64,000 bases of DNA from CAZCJU01 sp964562175 (GCA_964562175.1 CAZLRV010000001.1:124001-188000), one strand, 5' to 3'; numbered from the stretch's first letter, positions 33,995 through 42,138 are shown. Program-made: numbers and translations. Notes: a model not told the origin generated them from the letters alone.

Positions 33995-34363
33995 TTACTT
34001 CTTCTTGTTTGCGATCGTCTTTGCGGGACCTTTTCTTGTTCTCGCATTCGTTTTCGTTCTCTGTCCTCTTACGGGCAGACCTTTTCTGTGACGGATACCT
34101 CTGTAGCATCCGATCTCCACGAGTCTCTTAATATCAAGAGCAACTTCTCTACGCAGGTCGCCCTCAACCTTATGGTTGTTCTCTATCTCGTCACGAAGCT
34201 TTGCGACCTCTTCTTCGGTAAGGTCCTTGCAACGTGTATCGGGATTTATGCCGGTCTTTTCGAGTATCTTGTTGGAAGTGGTTCTTCCGATGCCGAAAAT
34301 ATAGGTAAGACCTATTTCAACTCTTTTGGAATTGGGGATATCCACCCCGGCTATTCTTGCCAT
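33995..34363 (-). CDS. rpsM: 30S ribosomal protein S13
   Basis: A 122-residue protein of the small-subunit head that contacts P-site tRNA and bridges to the large subunit. MARIAGVDIPNSKRVEIGLTYI, the helix-turn region, and the C-terminal RGIRHRKGLPVRGQRTKTNA segment match the family. Its basic tail (RTRKGPAKTIANKKK) enters the P site. It lies between rpmJ and rpsK. Confidence 0.98.
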   Translation of the reverse strand: MARIAGVDIPNSKRVEIGLTYIFGIGRTTSNKILEKTGINPDTRCKDLTEEEVAKLRDEIENNHKVEGDLRREVALDIKRLVEIGCYRGIRHRKGLPVRGQRTKTNARTRKGPAKTIANKKK

Positions 34364-34387
34364 TGATTACCGTTCCTCCTTTTAAGA

Positions 34388-34501
34388 TTAACCCTGTTTC
34401 TGTTTATGCTTGGGGTTCTCGCATATTACCATGACGTGACCTTTTCTTTTAATGATCTTGCATTTTTCGCAGATCTTTTTTACGGAAGGCTTCACTTTCA
34501 T
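34388..34501 (-). CDS. rpmJ: 50S ribosomal protein L36 (zinc type)
   Basis: A 37-residue protein, full length for the family. It starts MKVKPSVKKICEKCKIIKRK and ends CENPKHKQKQG; the Cys, Cys, Cys, His ligands of the single zinc are all present, so this is the C+ form. GAAAGG lies upstream of the ATG at 34501. The place between infA and rpsM is canonical. A second zinc-free copy elsewhere would be a zinc-starvation backup; none is in this window. Confidence 0.95.
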   Translation of the reverse strand: MKVKPSVKKICEKCKIIKRKGHVMVICENPKHKQKQG

Positions 34502-34546
34502 TGGCTTACACCTTTCCTTTCTTATCTCATTTATATTGAGATACGC

Positions 34547-34765
34547 TTATTTGGTTCTCCAGGTGATACGTCCCTTGCTGAGGTCGTAAACGCTCACCTC
34601 AACCTTTACCTTATCACCTACGAGTATTCTAATGCTGTTCAATCTGAGCTTGCCGGAAATGTTTGCAGTCACCATGTGACCGTTTGCAAGCTTAACTTTG
34701 AACGTTGCGTTCGGGAGTGCGTCAACTACAACGCCCTCGAATTCTACGACATCGTCCTTAGGCAG
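34547..34765 (-). CDS. infA: Translation initiation factor IF-1, non-canonical CTG start
   Basis: A 72-residue OB-fold factor that blocks the A site during initiation, typical length. Recognised by DDVVEFEGVVVDALPNATF, GHMVTANISGKLR and DLSKGRITWRTK. No ATG, GTG or TTG lies in frame before codon 31 (the first ATG is in GHMVTA), and an in-frame TAA overlaps the SD. AAGGAGG (34773-34779) stands 7 nt before CTG at 34765, which gives MPKDDVVE and aligns with the family start. ATT, one codon earlier and 4 nt from the SD, is the alternative. Either is a rare start open to IF3-dependent discrimination, by analogy with the AUU of infC. Confidence 0.93.
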   Translation of the reverse strand: MPKDDVVEFEGVVVDALPNATFKVKLANGHMVTANISGKLRLNSIRILVGDKVKVEVSVYDLSKGRITWRTK

Positions 34766-34796
34766 AATGATCCCTCCTTACAGGCAAATATGGATA

Positions 34797-35150
34797 TTAC
34801 TCATCTTCACCGCTGTTTTGGGCAATACTCTCCTCGTATTCCCTTATAACGGCTCTTGCTTTGGCGTTTGTTATATCAACTTGCCCGTCTTTTATATATT
34901 CATCGGGCAAACGTCTGTCCGTGAGCGTGAGATGCTTCAGCTTTTTCTTCTTCGGTTGCCGGACATTGCGTCCGGAGCCGTTTCCGATATATACGAAGCT
35001 CTTGTCCTCATCGGCAAACAATATAATATTATATGTCCCTTTATCTCGTCCGCATTCCGACCTTGCGATAAGTCCGACGTTGAGATCTCTCTCTCCCTCG
35101 CCCTTATTCGCCTTGCCGAATACGTTTCTGAACGGTTTCGGTAATCTCAT
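34797..35150 (-). CDS. KOW domain RNA-binding protein (L14e/L27e-like)
   Basis: A 117-residue protein of the KOW family found in Clostridia between map and infA. The KOW-like barrel covers about residues 22-75 (NVGLIARSECGRDKG, then FVYIGNG), followed by PKKKKLKHL, the conserved basic strip. A polar tail of about 35 residues ends acidic (YEESIAQNSGEDE). It resembles the eukaryotic L14e/L6e fold and probably binds RNA or the ribosome; its role is unknown. The RBS is weak (GGGTAA region), and the first 20 residues before DLNVGL are longer than in relatives, so a later non-ATG start is possible. Confidence 0.85.
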   Translation of the reverse strand: MRLPKPFRNVFGKANKGEGERDLNVGLIARSECGRDKGTYNIILFADEDKSFVYIGNGSGRNVRQPKKKKLKHLTLTDRRLPDEYIKDGQVDITNAKARAVIREYEESIAQNSGEDE

Positions 35151-35163
35151 ATCATTTACCCAC

Positions 35164-35913
35164 TCACACCGCCGTCAATATAACCGGCTCGCCGTCGGTT
35201 ATTGCGATGGTATGCTCGTAATGCGCCGACAGCTTGGCATCCTTTGTTTTGATGCCCCAGCCGTCGGGCAGCTCATAAACGTCGCTTTGACCTACGTTTA
35301 CCATAGGCTCAACGGCGATGGTCATACCCTCGTACAGCCTCACGCCTCTGCCCGCAGTTCCGAAATTCGGAACCTCCGGATCCTCGTGAAGCTGATGTCC
35401 GACACCGTGTCCGACAAACTTTTTAACTGTTGAGAAGCCGTAGGAACGAACGTGAGCATCCACAGCGGAGCCGATATCGCCTATGCGGTTGCCCGCTATG
35501 GCTTTTTCGATTCCCTTATAGAAAGACTCTTTCGTTGCCTTTATAAGCAGCTCGGCTTCCTTACTTATCTCCCCGCAAGGAAAGGTATTCGCACTGTCGC
35601 CGTGGTAGCCCTTATAAAACGCTCCCACGTCGATCTTTACGATATCGCCGTTTCTGATTATACGATCGGCTGACGGGATACCGTGAATGACCTCGTCGTT
35701 TATGCTTATGCAAGCACTTGCGGGAAAGCCGCCGTAGCCGAGAAAGGAGGGAGTCGCTCCGCATTTTTCGATATGATGACGTATAATATCATCAATATGC
35801 TTCGTGCTTACTCCGTCCTTCACTGCCTCGCCGCCGAGTATCAACGCCTCGGCGGTTATTCTGCCGGCTGCTCTCATCAGTTTTAATGCTTCGGAGTTTT
35901 TAATTTTTATCAT
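35164..35913 (-). CDS. map: Methionine aminopeptidase, type I
   Basis: About 249 residues. The frame runs further upstream into adk, but the ATG at 35913 (MIKIKNSEALKLMR) matches the family start and lies just after the adk stop. The pita-bread fold dimetal ligands are visible: KIDVGAFYKGYHGD (two Asp), VGHGVG (His), VEPMVNVG (Glu) and YEHTIAI (Glu). It removes initiator Met from nascent proteins. It has no N-terminal zinc-finger extension. The position after secY-adk and before the KOW gene is conserved in Firmicutes. Confidence 0.96.
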   Translation of the reverse strand: MIKIKNSEALKLMRAAGRITAEALILGGEAVKDGVSTKHIDDIIRHHIEKCGATPSFLGYGGFPASACISINDEVIHGIPSADRIIRNGDIVKIDVGAFYKGYHGDSANTFPCGEISKEAELLIKATKESFYKGIEKAIAGNRIGDIGSAVDAHVRSYGFSTVKKFVGHGVGHQLHEDPEVPNFGTAGRGVRLYEGMTIAVEPMVNVGQSDVYELPDGWGIKTKDAKLSAHYEHTIAITDGEPVILTAV

Positions 35914-35917
35914 ATGC

Positions 35918-36562
35918 TCATTTGCCTGCCTGCTCTTCGGTGATAGCCAATGTAAGCGCCGTTGTGTCGGCAAGCTCTCTTTGACCTATTACCGTATGCA
36001 GCTTGCCCGAGGACCTGTAATAATCCTTAAGCGGCTCGGTCTGAGTGTGATATACGTTGAGTCTGTCAAGCACGACCTCCGGTGCATCGTCCTTACGTCG
36101 TGTAAGCTCGATGCCGCATTTGTCGCATATGCCCTCTTTTTGAGGAGCGTTGTATACCACATGATAGGATGAGGAGCATCCGGGGCATACCCTTCTGCCG
36201 CTCATTCTGTCAACTATGTCCTCGTCCGACACCTCTATCGAAATGACCAGATCCACCTCTACGCCCATTTTGTCAAGCGACTGTGCCTGCGGGACTGTAC
36301 GGGGAAATCCGTCAAGGATAAATCCGTTTTTGCAATCATCCTCGGCAAGTCTCTCTTTAATGATGGCTATAACCACCTCATCGGGAACGAGCTTGCCCGC
36401 TTCGGTCGCTTCCTTTGCGGCAAGTCCCATTTCCGTACCGTTCTTTATAGCCTCTCTTATAATGGAGCCTGTAGAAATGGCGGGAATATTATATTTTTCA
36501 CTGACGATCTCGGCTTGGGTACCCTTACCCGCACCGGGAGCACCTAAAAATATTATCTTCAT
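35918..36562 (-). CDS. adk: Adenylate kinase with zinc lid
   Basis: A 214-residue enzyme that equilibrates ATP + AMP with 2 ADP. P-loop GAPGAGKGT at residues 7-15, AMP-site motif DGFPRTV, and the lid of the long form with four Cys (CPGCSS and CDKCG), which bind structural zinc in Gram-positives. It ends 4 nt before the map start, consistent with coupled translation. Confidence 0.97.
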   Translation of the reverse strand: MKIIFLGAPGAGKGTQAEIVSEKYNIPAISTGSIIREAIKNGTEMGLAAKEATEAGKLVPDEVVIAIIKERLAEDDCKNGFILDGFPRTVPQAQSLDKMGVEVDLVISIEVSDEDIVDRMSGRRVCPGCSSSYHVVYNAPQKEGICDKCGIELTRRKDDAPEVVLDRLNVYHTQTEPLKDYYRSSGKLHTVIGQRELADTTALTLAITEEQAGK

Positions 36563-36589
36563 CCGTTTTTCCTTTTTCTCAAAGACCTA

Positions 36590-37945
36590 TTATCTCTTCT
36601 TGAAAAGTGTAACGGGACGACGATATGTCGTAAGCTGTGCTTCAAGCTCGTGCATCGTTTCAAGTGCAACGCCGACAACTATAAGAAGTGACGTACCGCC
36701 CATTGAAACTATTCCGAGGCTTCCGCTCAAAAGCTTGTTGGATATCATCGGTATTATCGCAACGATACAAAGGAATATCGAGCCGATAAGCGTTATTCTG
36801 TTCGTTATTCTTCCGATGTAATCGGAGGTGGGCTTGCCGGGGCGAATGCCTCTTACGAAGCCGCCGTTCTTCATCAAGTTGTTCGATATCTCAACGGGGC
36901 TGAACGAAATAGCCACATAGAAGTAACCGAAAGCAACTATAAGAACGATAAACAGAATCATATACAGCCAGCTGAGCCAGCCCTCGCCCATATACGAGAA
37001 GTTGTTTACCCATTCGGGTGTTTTTCCCGCCATAAGTGCGATGGTTGCGGGAACGGAGATTATAGACTGTGCGAAGATGATAGGCATAACGCCCGTCATA
37101 TTAAGCTTTATGGGAAGATTATTCGTCTGACCGCCTATCATACGTCTGCCCTGTATACGCTTAGCGTATGTTATCTGTATTCTGCGCTCCGCATTCGTCA
37201 TATGAACGAGGAATGCGATAGCCGCAACGAAGAACAGTACAACGCCTATTGCAAGCGGTATGAACCAATACAGCTTCATAGGCTCGCCCTCGGTAGGATT
37301 CATATTCGTCTCATAGAGCGATTGAGCCATACCGGGTATAGAGGATATGATATTGATAAACAGTATTATGGAAATACCGTTACCGATACCGTTTTCGTTT
37401 ATCTTCTCACCGAGCCACATGATAAGTGCGGCACCGGCACAGTAGCAGGATATTATAGTTACGGGGATGAGTATCTTACCGAAGCCTACGGCACCGGCTG
37501 AGAACACATCGTTTGCTGTATATATCGCGCTCTCGGATTTGAGGTACATATAGTAACCGATAGCGGTAATGAGTGCCAGAGCCATTGTGACGTATCTTGT
37601 AAGTCTGTCAAGCTTTTTTCTACCCTCGTCGCCGCCATCCTTCTGCCACTTCTCAAGTGCGGGGATCGCAACCGTGAGAAGCTGTACAACGATGGATGAA
37701 GTGATGTAGGGAGATATTGAAAGTGCGAACAGTGTTGCACGGGTAAACGATTCACCCGATATCATATTGAAGTAATTCAATATTGAGTTATCGGCGATAA
37801 GATTCATGCTCGAAAGCACGCTCTGATCCAAGAAAGGCACGGGCAACACGGAGCCGAGTCTGTACAGAACAATGATGAACAGTGTGAATATCAGTCTTTT
37901 ACGCAATTCGGGGACGTTCCAAGCATCCCGAAGTGTCTTAAACAT
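36590..37945 (-). CDS. secY: Preprotein translocase channel SecY
   Basis: A 451-residue inner-membrane protein with about ten membrane helices, forming the SecYEG channel for secreted and membrane proteins. N-terminus FKTLRDAWNVPELRKRLIFT; plug and early helices follow; the loop with GIGNGISIILF and the cytoplasmic loop around RRIQITYAKR are characteristic; FGYFYVAISFSPVEI precedes helix 9. Its ATG follows directly after the rplO stop, with no gap, so translation is coupled. Standard place in the spc operon. Confidence 0.97.
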   Translation of the reverse strand: MFKTLRDAWNVPELRKRLIFTLFIIVLYRLGSVLPVPFLDQSVLSSMNLIADNSILNYFNMISGESFTRATLFALSISPYITSSIVVQLLTVAIPALEKWQKDGGDEGRKKLDRLTRYVTMALALITAIGYYMYLKSESAIYTANDVFSAGAVGFGKILIPVTIISCYCAGAALIMWLGEKINENGIGNGISIILFINIISSIPGMAQSLYETNMNPTEGEPMKLYWFIPLAIGVVLFFVAAIAFLVHMTNAERRIQITYAKRIQGRRMIGGQTNNLPIKLNMTGVMPIIFAQSIISVPATIALMAGKTPEWVNNFSYMGEGWLSWLYMILFIVLIVAFGYFYVAISFSPVEISNNLMKNGGFVRGIRPGKPTSDYIGRITNRITLIGSIFLCIVAIIPMISNKLLSGSLGIVSMGGTSLLIVVGVALETMHELEAQLTTYRRPVTLFKKR

Positions 37946-38386
37946 TTAGTTCACCTCGGTCTTTCCGCCTGCCGCTTCTATCTTCTCTTTTGCACTTGCG
38001 GAAAAGACTGCTGCTTTAACGGTGAGCTTCTTTGTGATGGCGCCGTCGCCAAGCACCTTTACGCCGTCTTGCACGTTCTTTATTATCTTCTCTTTTACGA
38101 GAAGCTCGGCATCAACGGTCGTTCCGTCTTCAAACTTTTCAAGTGCGGAAACGTTTACAACTGCATAGTTCTTTGCGAATACGTTGTTAAAACCTCTTTT
38201 AGGCAGCTTTCTGTAAAGCGGTATCTGACCGCCCTCAAAGCCGGGTCTTACACCGCCGCCTGATCTGGCATTCTGGCCTTTATGGCCTTTTCCTGCCGTC
38301 TTACCGTTTCCTGAGCCGGCACCTCTGCCTTTACGCCATGCTTTTTCGGCAGAACCCTCTGCGGGAGAAAGTTCGTGGAGCTTCAT
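37946..38386 (-). CDS. rplO: 50S ribosomal protein L15
   Basis: A 146-residue late-assembly 23S rRNA-binding protein. The Gly/Arg-rich N-terminal extension (KGRGAGSGNGKTAGKGHKG) that threads into rRNA is followed by the GFEGGQIPLYRKLPKRGF motif and a globular C-terminal domain. Normal length. Its stop touches the secY start codon. Confidence 0.97.
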   Translation of the reverse strand: MKLHELSPAEGSAEKAWRKGRGAGSGNGKTAGKGHKGQNARSGGGVRPGFEGGQIPLYRKLPKRGFNNVFAKNYAVVNVSALEKFEDGTTVDAELLVKEKIIKNVQDGVKVLGDGAITKKLTVKAAVFSASAKEKIEAAGGKTEVN

Positions 38387-38438
38387 TGGGTATCCTCCTT
38401 ATACTAAAAATTCTTTAAGTTCAATTATGTTCACGTAA

Positions 38439-38615
38439 TTATTCTTCGTCTATCTTGACAAGGTGTGATACAACATTGAGCTGACCATCCAACGCGGGAG
38501 TTTTCTCTGCGGTGAATGAATCTCCGATCTTACGCAGACCGAGTGCGGCAGCTGTTGCCTTCTGAGCAGGTTTTGTGCCGATAAGGCTCTTTACAAGCGT
38601 TACTTTAACCTTCAT
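38439..38615 (-). CDS. rpmD: 50S ribosomal protein L30
   Basis: A 58-residue protein of the L30 family. It reads KVKVTLVKSLIGTKPAQKAT, then LGLRKIGDS and the end NVVSHLVKIDEE. The ATG at 38615 follows a GGAGGAACC-type SD. It sits in the conserved order rpsE-rpmD-rplO. L30 is missing in some bacteria, so its presence is mildly informative. Confidence 0.95.
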   Translation of the reverse strand: MKVKVTLVKSLIGTKPAQKATAAALGLRKIGDSFTAEKTPALDGQLNVVSHLVKIDEE

Positions 38616-38628
38616 TATCGGTTCCTCC

Positions 38629-39132
38629 TCATTTCTTTATCTCGTTGGGAGCCTTACCGCGCATAGCGGCAACCTCGTCAACGGTTCTAAGTGACTTCAG
38701 ACCCTCGAACGTCGCTTTAACTACGTTTCCGGGGTTATTGGAACGCAGACACTTCGCACGAATATCCTTAATGCCCGCCATATCGATAACGCTTCTTACG
38801 TAACCGCCTGCGATGACACCGGTACCTTCTGATGCCGGCTTAAGCAGAACGCGTCCCGCTCCGAATTCACCGATAGTCTGGTGAGGAATCGTGGTTCCGT
38901 TCATTGCGACCTTGATTATATTTTTCTTTGCATCCTCAACGCCTTTTCTTATAGCGTCGGGAACCTCTGCCGCTTTTCCAGAGCCGTAGCCGACATGTCC
39001 GTTTCCGTCACCTACAACAACGATTGCGGTGAAACGCTGAATACGGCCGCCCTTTACGGTTTTGCAAACACGGTTTATTTTAACGAGTCTATCCTGCAGA
39101 TCGAGTGTTGCAGGGTCTATTCTTTTAGCCAT
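38629..39132 (-). CDS. rpsE: 30S ribosomal protein S5
   Basis: A 167-residue small-subunit protein important for decoding accuracy and helicase action at mRNA entry. The S5 double-stranded RNA-binding fold begins LQDRLVKINRVCKTVKGGR; GDGNGHVGYGSGKA and GVIAGGYVRSVIDMAGI mark the loops where spectinomycin-resistance and ram changes occur in other species. Ordinary length. Confidence 0.97.
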   Translation of the reverse strand: MAKRIDPATLDLQDRLVKINRVCKTVKGGRIQRFTAIVVVGDGNGHVGYGSGKAAEVPDAIRKGVEDAKKNIIKVAMNGTTIPHQTIGEFGAGRVLLKPASEGTGVIAGGYVRSVIDMAGIKDIRAKCLRSNNPGNVVKATFEGLKSLRTVDEVAAMRGKAPNEIKK

Positions 39133-39147
39133 GTTATTCTACCTCCA

Positions 39148-39507
39148 TTAAAACTTCAGACCGCCTTCACGGGCACCGTCTGCAAGTTCTTGTACGCGAC
39201 CGTGATAAACATATCCGCCTCTGTCGAATACGACGTTGGTTATACCGGCATCAACGGCTTTCTTTGCAATTGCAAGTCCTACCTTCTTTGCGGCTTCCTT
39301 ATTGCCGCCGTTGCCCTCAAAGCCTTTTTCAAGGGTGGATGCGGATACGAGCGTTACGCCCTTAACATCATCGATTATCTGTGCGGTAATGTTGTTGAGT
39401 GAGCGATAAACGCAAAGACGCGGGCATTCTGCCGTGCCTGATATTTTGGCTCTTACTCTCTTGTGTCTTTTCAGACGCTGTAAGTTACTGTCTTTTCTTG
39501 ATACCAT
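39148..39507 (-). CDS. rplR: 50S ribosomal protein L18
   Basis: A 119-residue 5S rRNA-binding protein. RHKRVRAKISGTAECPRLCVYRS-type core, with KRHKRVRAKI at the N-terminus, the middle AQIIDDVKGVTLVSASTLE, and the end FDRGGYVYHGRVQELADGAR, match the family. It lies between rplF and rpsE. Length is usual. Confidence 0.97.
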   Translation of the reverse strand: MVSRKDSNLQRLKRHKRVRAKISGTAECPRLCVYRSLNNITAQIIDDVKGVTLVSASTLEKGFEGNGGNKEAAKKVGLAIAKKAVDAGITNVVFDRGGYVYHGRVQELADGAREGGLKF

Positions 39508-39526
39508 TTCTTATCCACTCCTTCCC

Positions 39527-40066
39527 TTATTTACCTGTCTTGCCGGCTTTACGACGAATCTTCTCGTCGGAATACTTAACGCCCTTGCCATGGTAAGGCT
39601 CCGGCGGTCTGGTTCCTCTGACGATAGCTGCCATCTGACCGACCTCTTGCTTGTCTATGCCCGAAACTACGATGTGGTTTGCATCGGGAACCTCGAACTT
39701 GATCGAGCCTGTTTCGGTTATATTTACCGGATGTGAATAACCAAGGCTGAGGTTGAGAACATTGCCCTGCTTTGCGGCTCTGTAGCCTACACCGACTATC
39801 TCGAGCGACTTGGAGAAGCCCTCGGTAACACCGGTCACCATATTTGCTATGAGTGCGCGGGTCAAGCCGTGCAATGCACGATGCTCTTTATCCTCACTCG
39901 GACGCTGAACGATTATTTCATTGCCCTCGTGCTTGATTATCATATCGGCATTAAATTGTTTTGTAAGTGTGCCCTTGGGACCCTTAACGGTAACTACATT
40001 ACCGTTATCGAGCTTTACATCAACTCCGGCGGGAACTGTAATAGGCATTCTTCCGATTCTTGACAT
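39527..40066 (-). CDS. rplF: 50S ribosomal protein L6
   Basis: 179 residues with two repeated L6 domains. The ATG at 40066 (MSRIGRMPITVPAGV) is chosen over an upstream in-frame GTG because GGGAGG lies 8 nt before it. The C-terminal RNA-binding part has KQEVGQMAAIVRGTRPPEPY and GKGVKYSDEKIRRKAGKTGK. L6 sits near the factor-binding site and the sarcin-ricin loop. Confidence 0.97.
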   Translation of the reverse strand: MSRIGRMPITVPAGVDVKLDNGNVVTVKGPKGTLTKQFNADMIIKHEGNEIIVQRPSEDKEHRALHGLTRALIANMVTGVTEGFSKSLEIVGVGYRAAKQGNVLNLSLGYSHPVNITETGSIKFEVPDANHIVVSGIDKQEVGQMAAIVRGTRPPEPYHGKGVKYSDEKIRRKAGKTGK

Positions 40067-40080
40067 ATGCTTATCCTCCC

Positions 40081-40479
40081 TTACCAAACGAAGGCGATAA
40101 CTTCGCCGCCGATATGCTGAGCTCTTGCAGCCTTATCGGTCATTACGCCTTTTGATGTTGAGATGATTGCTACACCGAGACCGTTCATAACTCTCGGCAT
40201 ATCCTCACAGTTTGCGTAAACTCTCAAACCGGGCTTGGATACTCTGCGGATGCCCTGAAGCACCTTCGCTTTTCCCGCACCGTACTTGAGCGTTACTCTG
40301 ATCACGCCCTGATGACCGTCCTCGATCACTACGGCATTCTTGATGTAGCCTTCCTCAACGAGGATATCCGCTATAGCCTTCTTAAGCTTTGACGCGGGAA
40401 TATCAACGGATTCGTGCTTTGCGTTGTTTGCATTGCGGATTCTGGTAAGCATATCCGCAATTACGTCTGACATTTGCAT
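40081..40479 (-). CDS. rpsH: 30S ribosomal protein S8
   Basis: A 132-residue central-domain 16S-binding protein. It begins MQMSDVIADMLTRIRNANNA; the C-terminal RNA-contact region has GLGVAIISTSKGVMTDKAAR and GGEVIAFVW. GGAGG lies 7 nt before the ATG at 40479. In E. coli S8 represses the spc operon by binding its mRNA. The 141-nt structured spacer before this gene is the longest inside the spc part and is a natural candidate for such a site. Confidence 0.97.
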   Translation of the reverse strand: MQMSDVIADMLTRIRNANNAKHESVDIPASKLKKAIADILVEEGYIKNAVVIEDGHQGVIRVTLKYGAGKAKVLQGIRRVSKPGLRVYANCEDMPRVMNGLGVAIISTSKGVMTDKAARAQHIGGEVIAFVW

Positions 40480-40620
40480 TTTAATTCCTCCTGCAAGTAA
40501 TATTTTAGGGATACTTCCCTCTTGCTGCCGTCTTTTCGACGGCTGAATATATGCCGGTTAAGCTTATCAAAGCTTCCTTGCATAAACGGAGTTAGACAAA
40601 TACTAACTGCCGGTTTTGAC
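40480..40620 (-). promoter_or_regulatory. Structured spacer upstream of rpsH
   Basis: 141 nt without a gene. Seen on the plus strand: AGTTAG/CTAACT (40590-40595 with 40603-40608), AAGCTT/AAGCTT around ATCA (40560-40575), GCCGTC/GACGGC (40527-40532 with 40538-40543), and a short GGG/CCC hairpin near 40508-40519. The octamer TGCCGGTT occurs twice (40552-40559, 40608-40615). This density of hairpins suggests a ribosomal-protein binding leader, perhaps for S8, or a processing region. Confidence 0.5.
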
Positions 40621-40806
40621 TTACCAGCTTGCTTTCTTTACGCCGGGGATCTGTCCCTTATAAGCAAGCTCTCTGAAGCAGATACGGCAAATACCGTATT
40701 TACGGAGGTAAGCGTGGGGACGGCCGCAGATCTTGCATCTGTTGTATTCTCTGGTGGAATACTTCTGCTTCTTCTGCTGCTTCAAAATCATCGCTTTCTT
40801 AGCCAC
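40621..40806 (-). CDS. rpsZ: 30S ribosomal protein S14, zinc type
   Basis: 61 residues, the short zinc-binding form of S14. Cys pairs CKICG and CRICF hold one zinc; GRPHAYLRKYGIC is the family signature. The start is GTG at 40806 behind AGGAGG. The short zinc form is normal for Firmicutes at this locus between rplE and rpsH. Confidence 0.97.
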   Translation of the reverse strand: MAKKAMILKQQKKQKYSTREYNRCKICGRPHAYLRKYGICRICFRELAYKGQIPGVKKASW

Positions 40807-40820
40807 TTTGTATTACCTCC

Positions 40821-41360
40821 TTATTTCGCAAACGGAGCGCCCATCAGCTTGAGCAGCTCTCTTGCTTCTTCATCAGTCTGTGCCGTCGTTACGAAGGCTA
40901 TGTCCATACCTCTGACCTTATCTACTTTATCGTACTCTATTTCGGGGAATATAAGCTGTTCCTTAAGTCCGAGCGAGTAGTTTCCGCGTCCGTCGAATGC
41001 GTTGGGGTTGATACCCTTAAAGTCACGAACTCTGGGGAGAGAGAAATTGAAGAGCTTATCCATAAACTCAAACATTATATCTCCTCTGAGCGTTACCTTA
41101 ACGCCTATCTTCATGCCCTCTCTGAGCTTGAAGTTTGCAACGGACTTCTTTGCGTAGGTGGGAACCGCCTTTTGACCGGTTATAAGTGTAAGGTCTGCGA
41201 TAATATTATCTATTACCTTGGAATTGTCCTTTGCGTCGCCTGCTCCGACATTGATAACTATCTTATCGAAGCGGGGTATCTGCATGGGGCTTTTGTAAGC
41301 GAACTTGCTCATAAGTTGGGGAGCAACTTCAGCCTTGTAAAAATCTTTCAATCTTGCCAT
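40821..41360 (-). CDS. rplE: 50S ribosomal protein L5
   Basis: A 179-residue 5S rRNA-binding protein in the central protuberance. Segments IDKIVINVGAGDAK-like (here FDKIVINVGAGDAKDN), GMKIGVKVTLRG, LPRVRDFKGIN and NYSLGLKEQLIFPEI are diagnostic. Normal length; AGGAGG before the ATG; spacing of 14 nt to both neighbours. Confidence 0.98.
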   Translation of the reverse strand: MARLKDFYKAEVAPQLMSKFAYKSPMQIPRFDKIVINVGAGDAKDNSKVIDNIIADLTLITGQKAVPTYAKKSVANFKLREGMKIGVKVTLRGDIMFEFMDKLFNFSLPRVRDFKGINPNAFDGRGNYSLGLKEQLIFPEIEYDKVDKVRGMDIAFVTTAQTDEEARELLKLMGAPFAK

Positions 41361-41374
41361 TGTATGCTTCCTCC

Positions 41375-41710
41375 TTAATCAAACTTATGTGCGCAGCTCT
41401 TGCCGTCTTTTTTGCCCGAGCAAACACGTACCTTTTTGCCGTCTATCACTTCGATATGTGTGCGAACGCCCTTGCCGCAATCGGGGCAATAAAGCTGTAC
41501 CTTGCACGCATACATAGCACTTTCAACTTTAACTATGCTGCCGTTCTCGCCTTCTCTTCTGGGCTTAACGTGCTTTGAAACCACATTAGCCTTTTCAACG
41601 ATTACTTTTTTCTCTTTGGGAGATACCTCTATGACCTTACCCTTCGTGCCTTTGCTGTTTCCGGAGATCACAACGACTGTATCGCCTTTTTTGATATGCA
41701 TTTCGTTCAT
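41375..41710 (-). CDS. rplX: 50S ribosomal protein L24 with cysteine-containing C-terminus
   Basis: A 111-residue assembly initiator protein. KOW motif GDTVVVISGNSKGTKGKVI, then VKPRREGENG. The C-terminal part has YCPDCGKG and later VCSGKKDGKSC, a four-Cys pattern that may bind zinc. The ATG at 41710 follows GGAGG at 8 nt; MHIKKGD three codons later is an alternative start. Confidence 0.96.
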   Translation of the reverse strand: MNEMHIKKGDTVVVISGNSKGTKGKVIEVSPKEKKVIVEKANVVSKHVKPRREGENGSIVKVESAMYACKVQLYCPDCGKGVRTHIEVIDGKKVRVCSGKKDGKSCAHKFD

Positions 41711-41722
41711 TGCTCTTCCTCC

Positions 41723-42091
41723 TTACAGTACTTCGGGTGCCAAGGAGAGTATTTTAAGATAATCCTTATCTCTCAGCTCTCTTGCTACCGGTCCAAAGAT
41801 ACGAGTACCTCTGGGTGTTTTATCGTCTTTAATAATAACTGCCGCATTCTCGTCGAATTTTATCGTCGAGCCGTCAGCTCTCTTAAGTCCGTGTTTGGAT
41901 CTTACGATAACCGCTTTAACGACCTCGCCCTTCTTGGCTGTGCCGTTGGGGTTAGCCTTCTTTACGGAGCACACGATAACATCGCCGATATTACCATATC
42001 TGCGTCCTGTGCCGCCGAGAACACGGATACACATCAACTCTTTGGCGCCGGTGTTATCGGCAACCTTGAGTAAAGATTGTTGCTGTATCAT
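41723..42091 (-). CDS. rplN: 50S ribosomal protein L14
   Basis: A 122-residue protein at the subunit interface (bridge B8) and binding place of the silencing factor RsfS. MIQQQSLLKVADNTGAKELM, RVLGGTGRRYGNIGD, and the end LRDKDYLKILSLAPEVL match the family over its whole length. Confidence 0.98.
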   Translation of the reverse strand: MIQQQSLLKVADNTGAKELMCIRVLGGTGRRYGNIGDVIVCSVKKANPNGTAKKGEVVKAVIVRSKHGLKRADGSTIKFDENAAVIIKDDKTPRGTRIFGPVARELRDKDYLKILSLAPEVL

Positions 42092-42138
42092 TAGTTCATC
42101 CTCCTATACGCTCTGTAAGCATCTCACGAATCGTCCGC

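Noticed and set aside
34463..34501. Gap in gene calls between rpsM and the KOW gene read as loss of infA and rpmJ
   Set aside because: Both genes are present: rpmJ is simply short and infA has a non-standard start codon.
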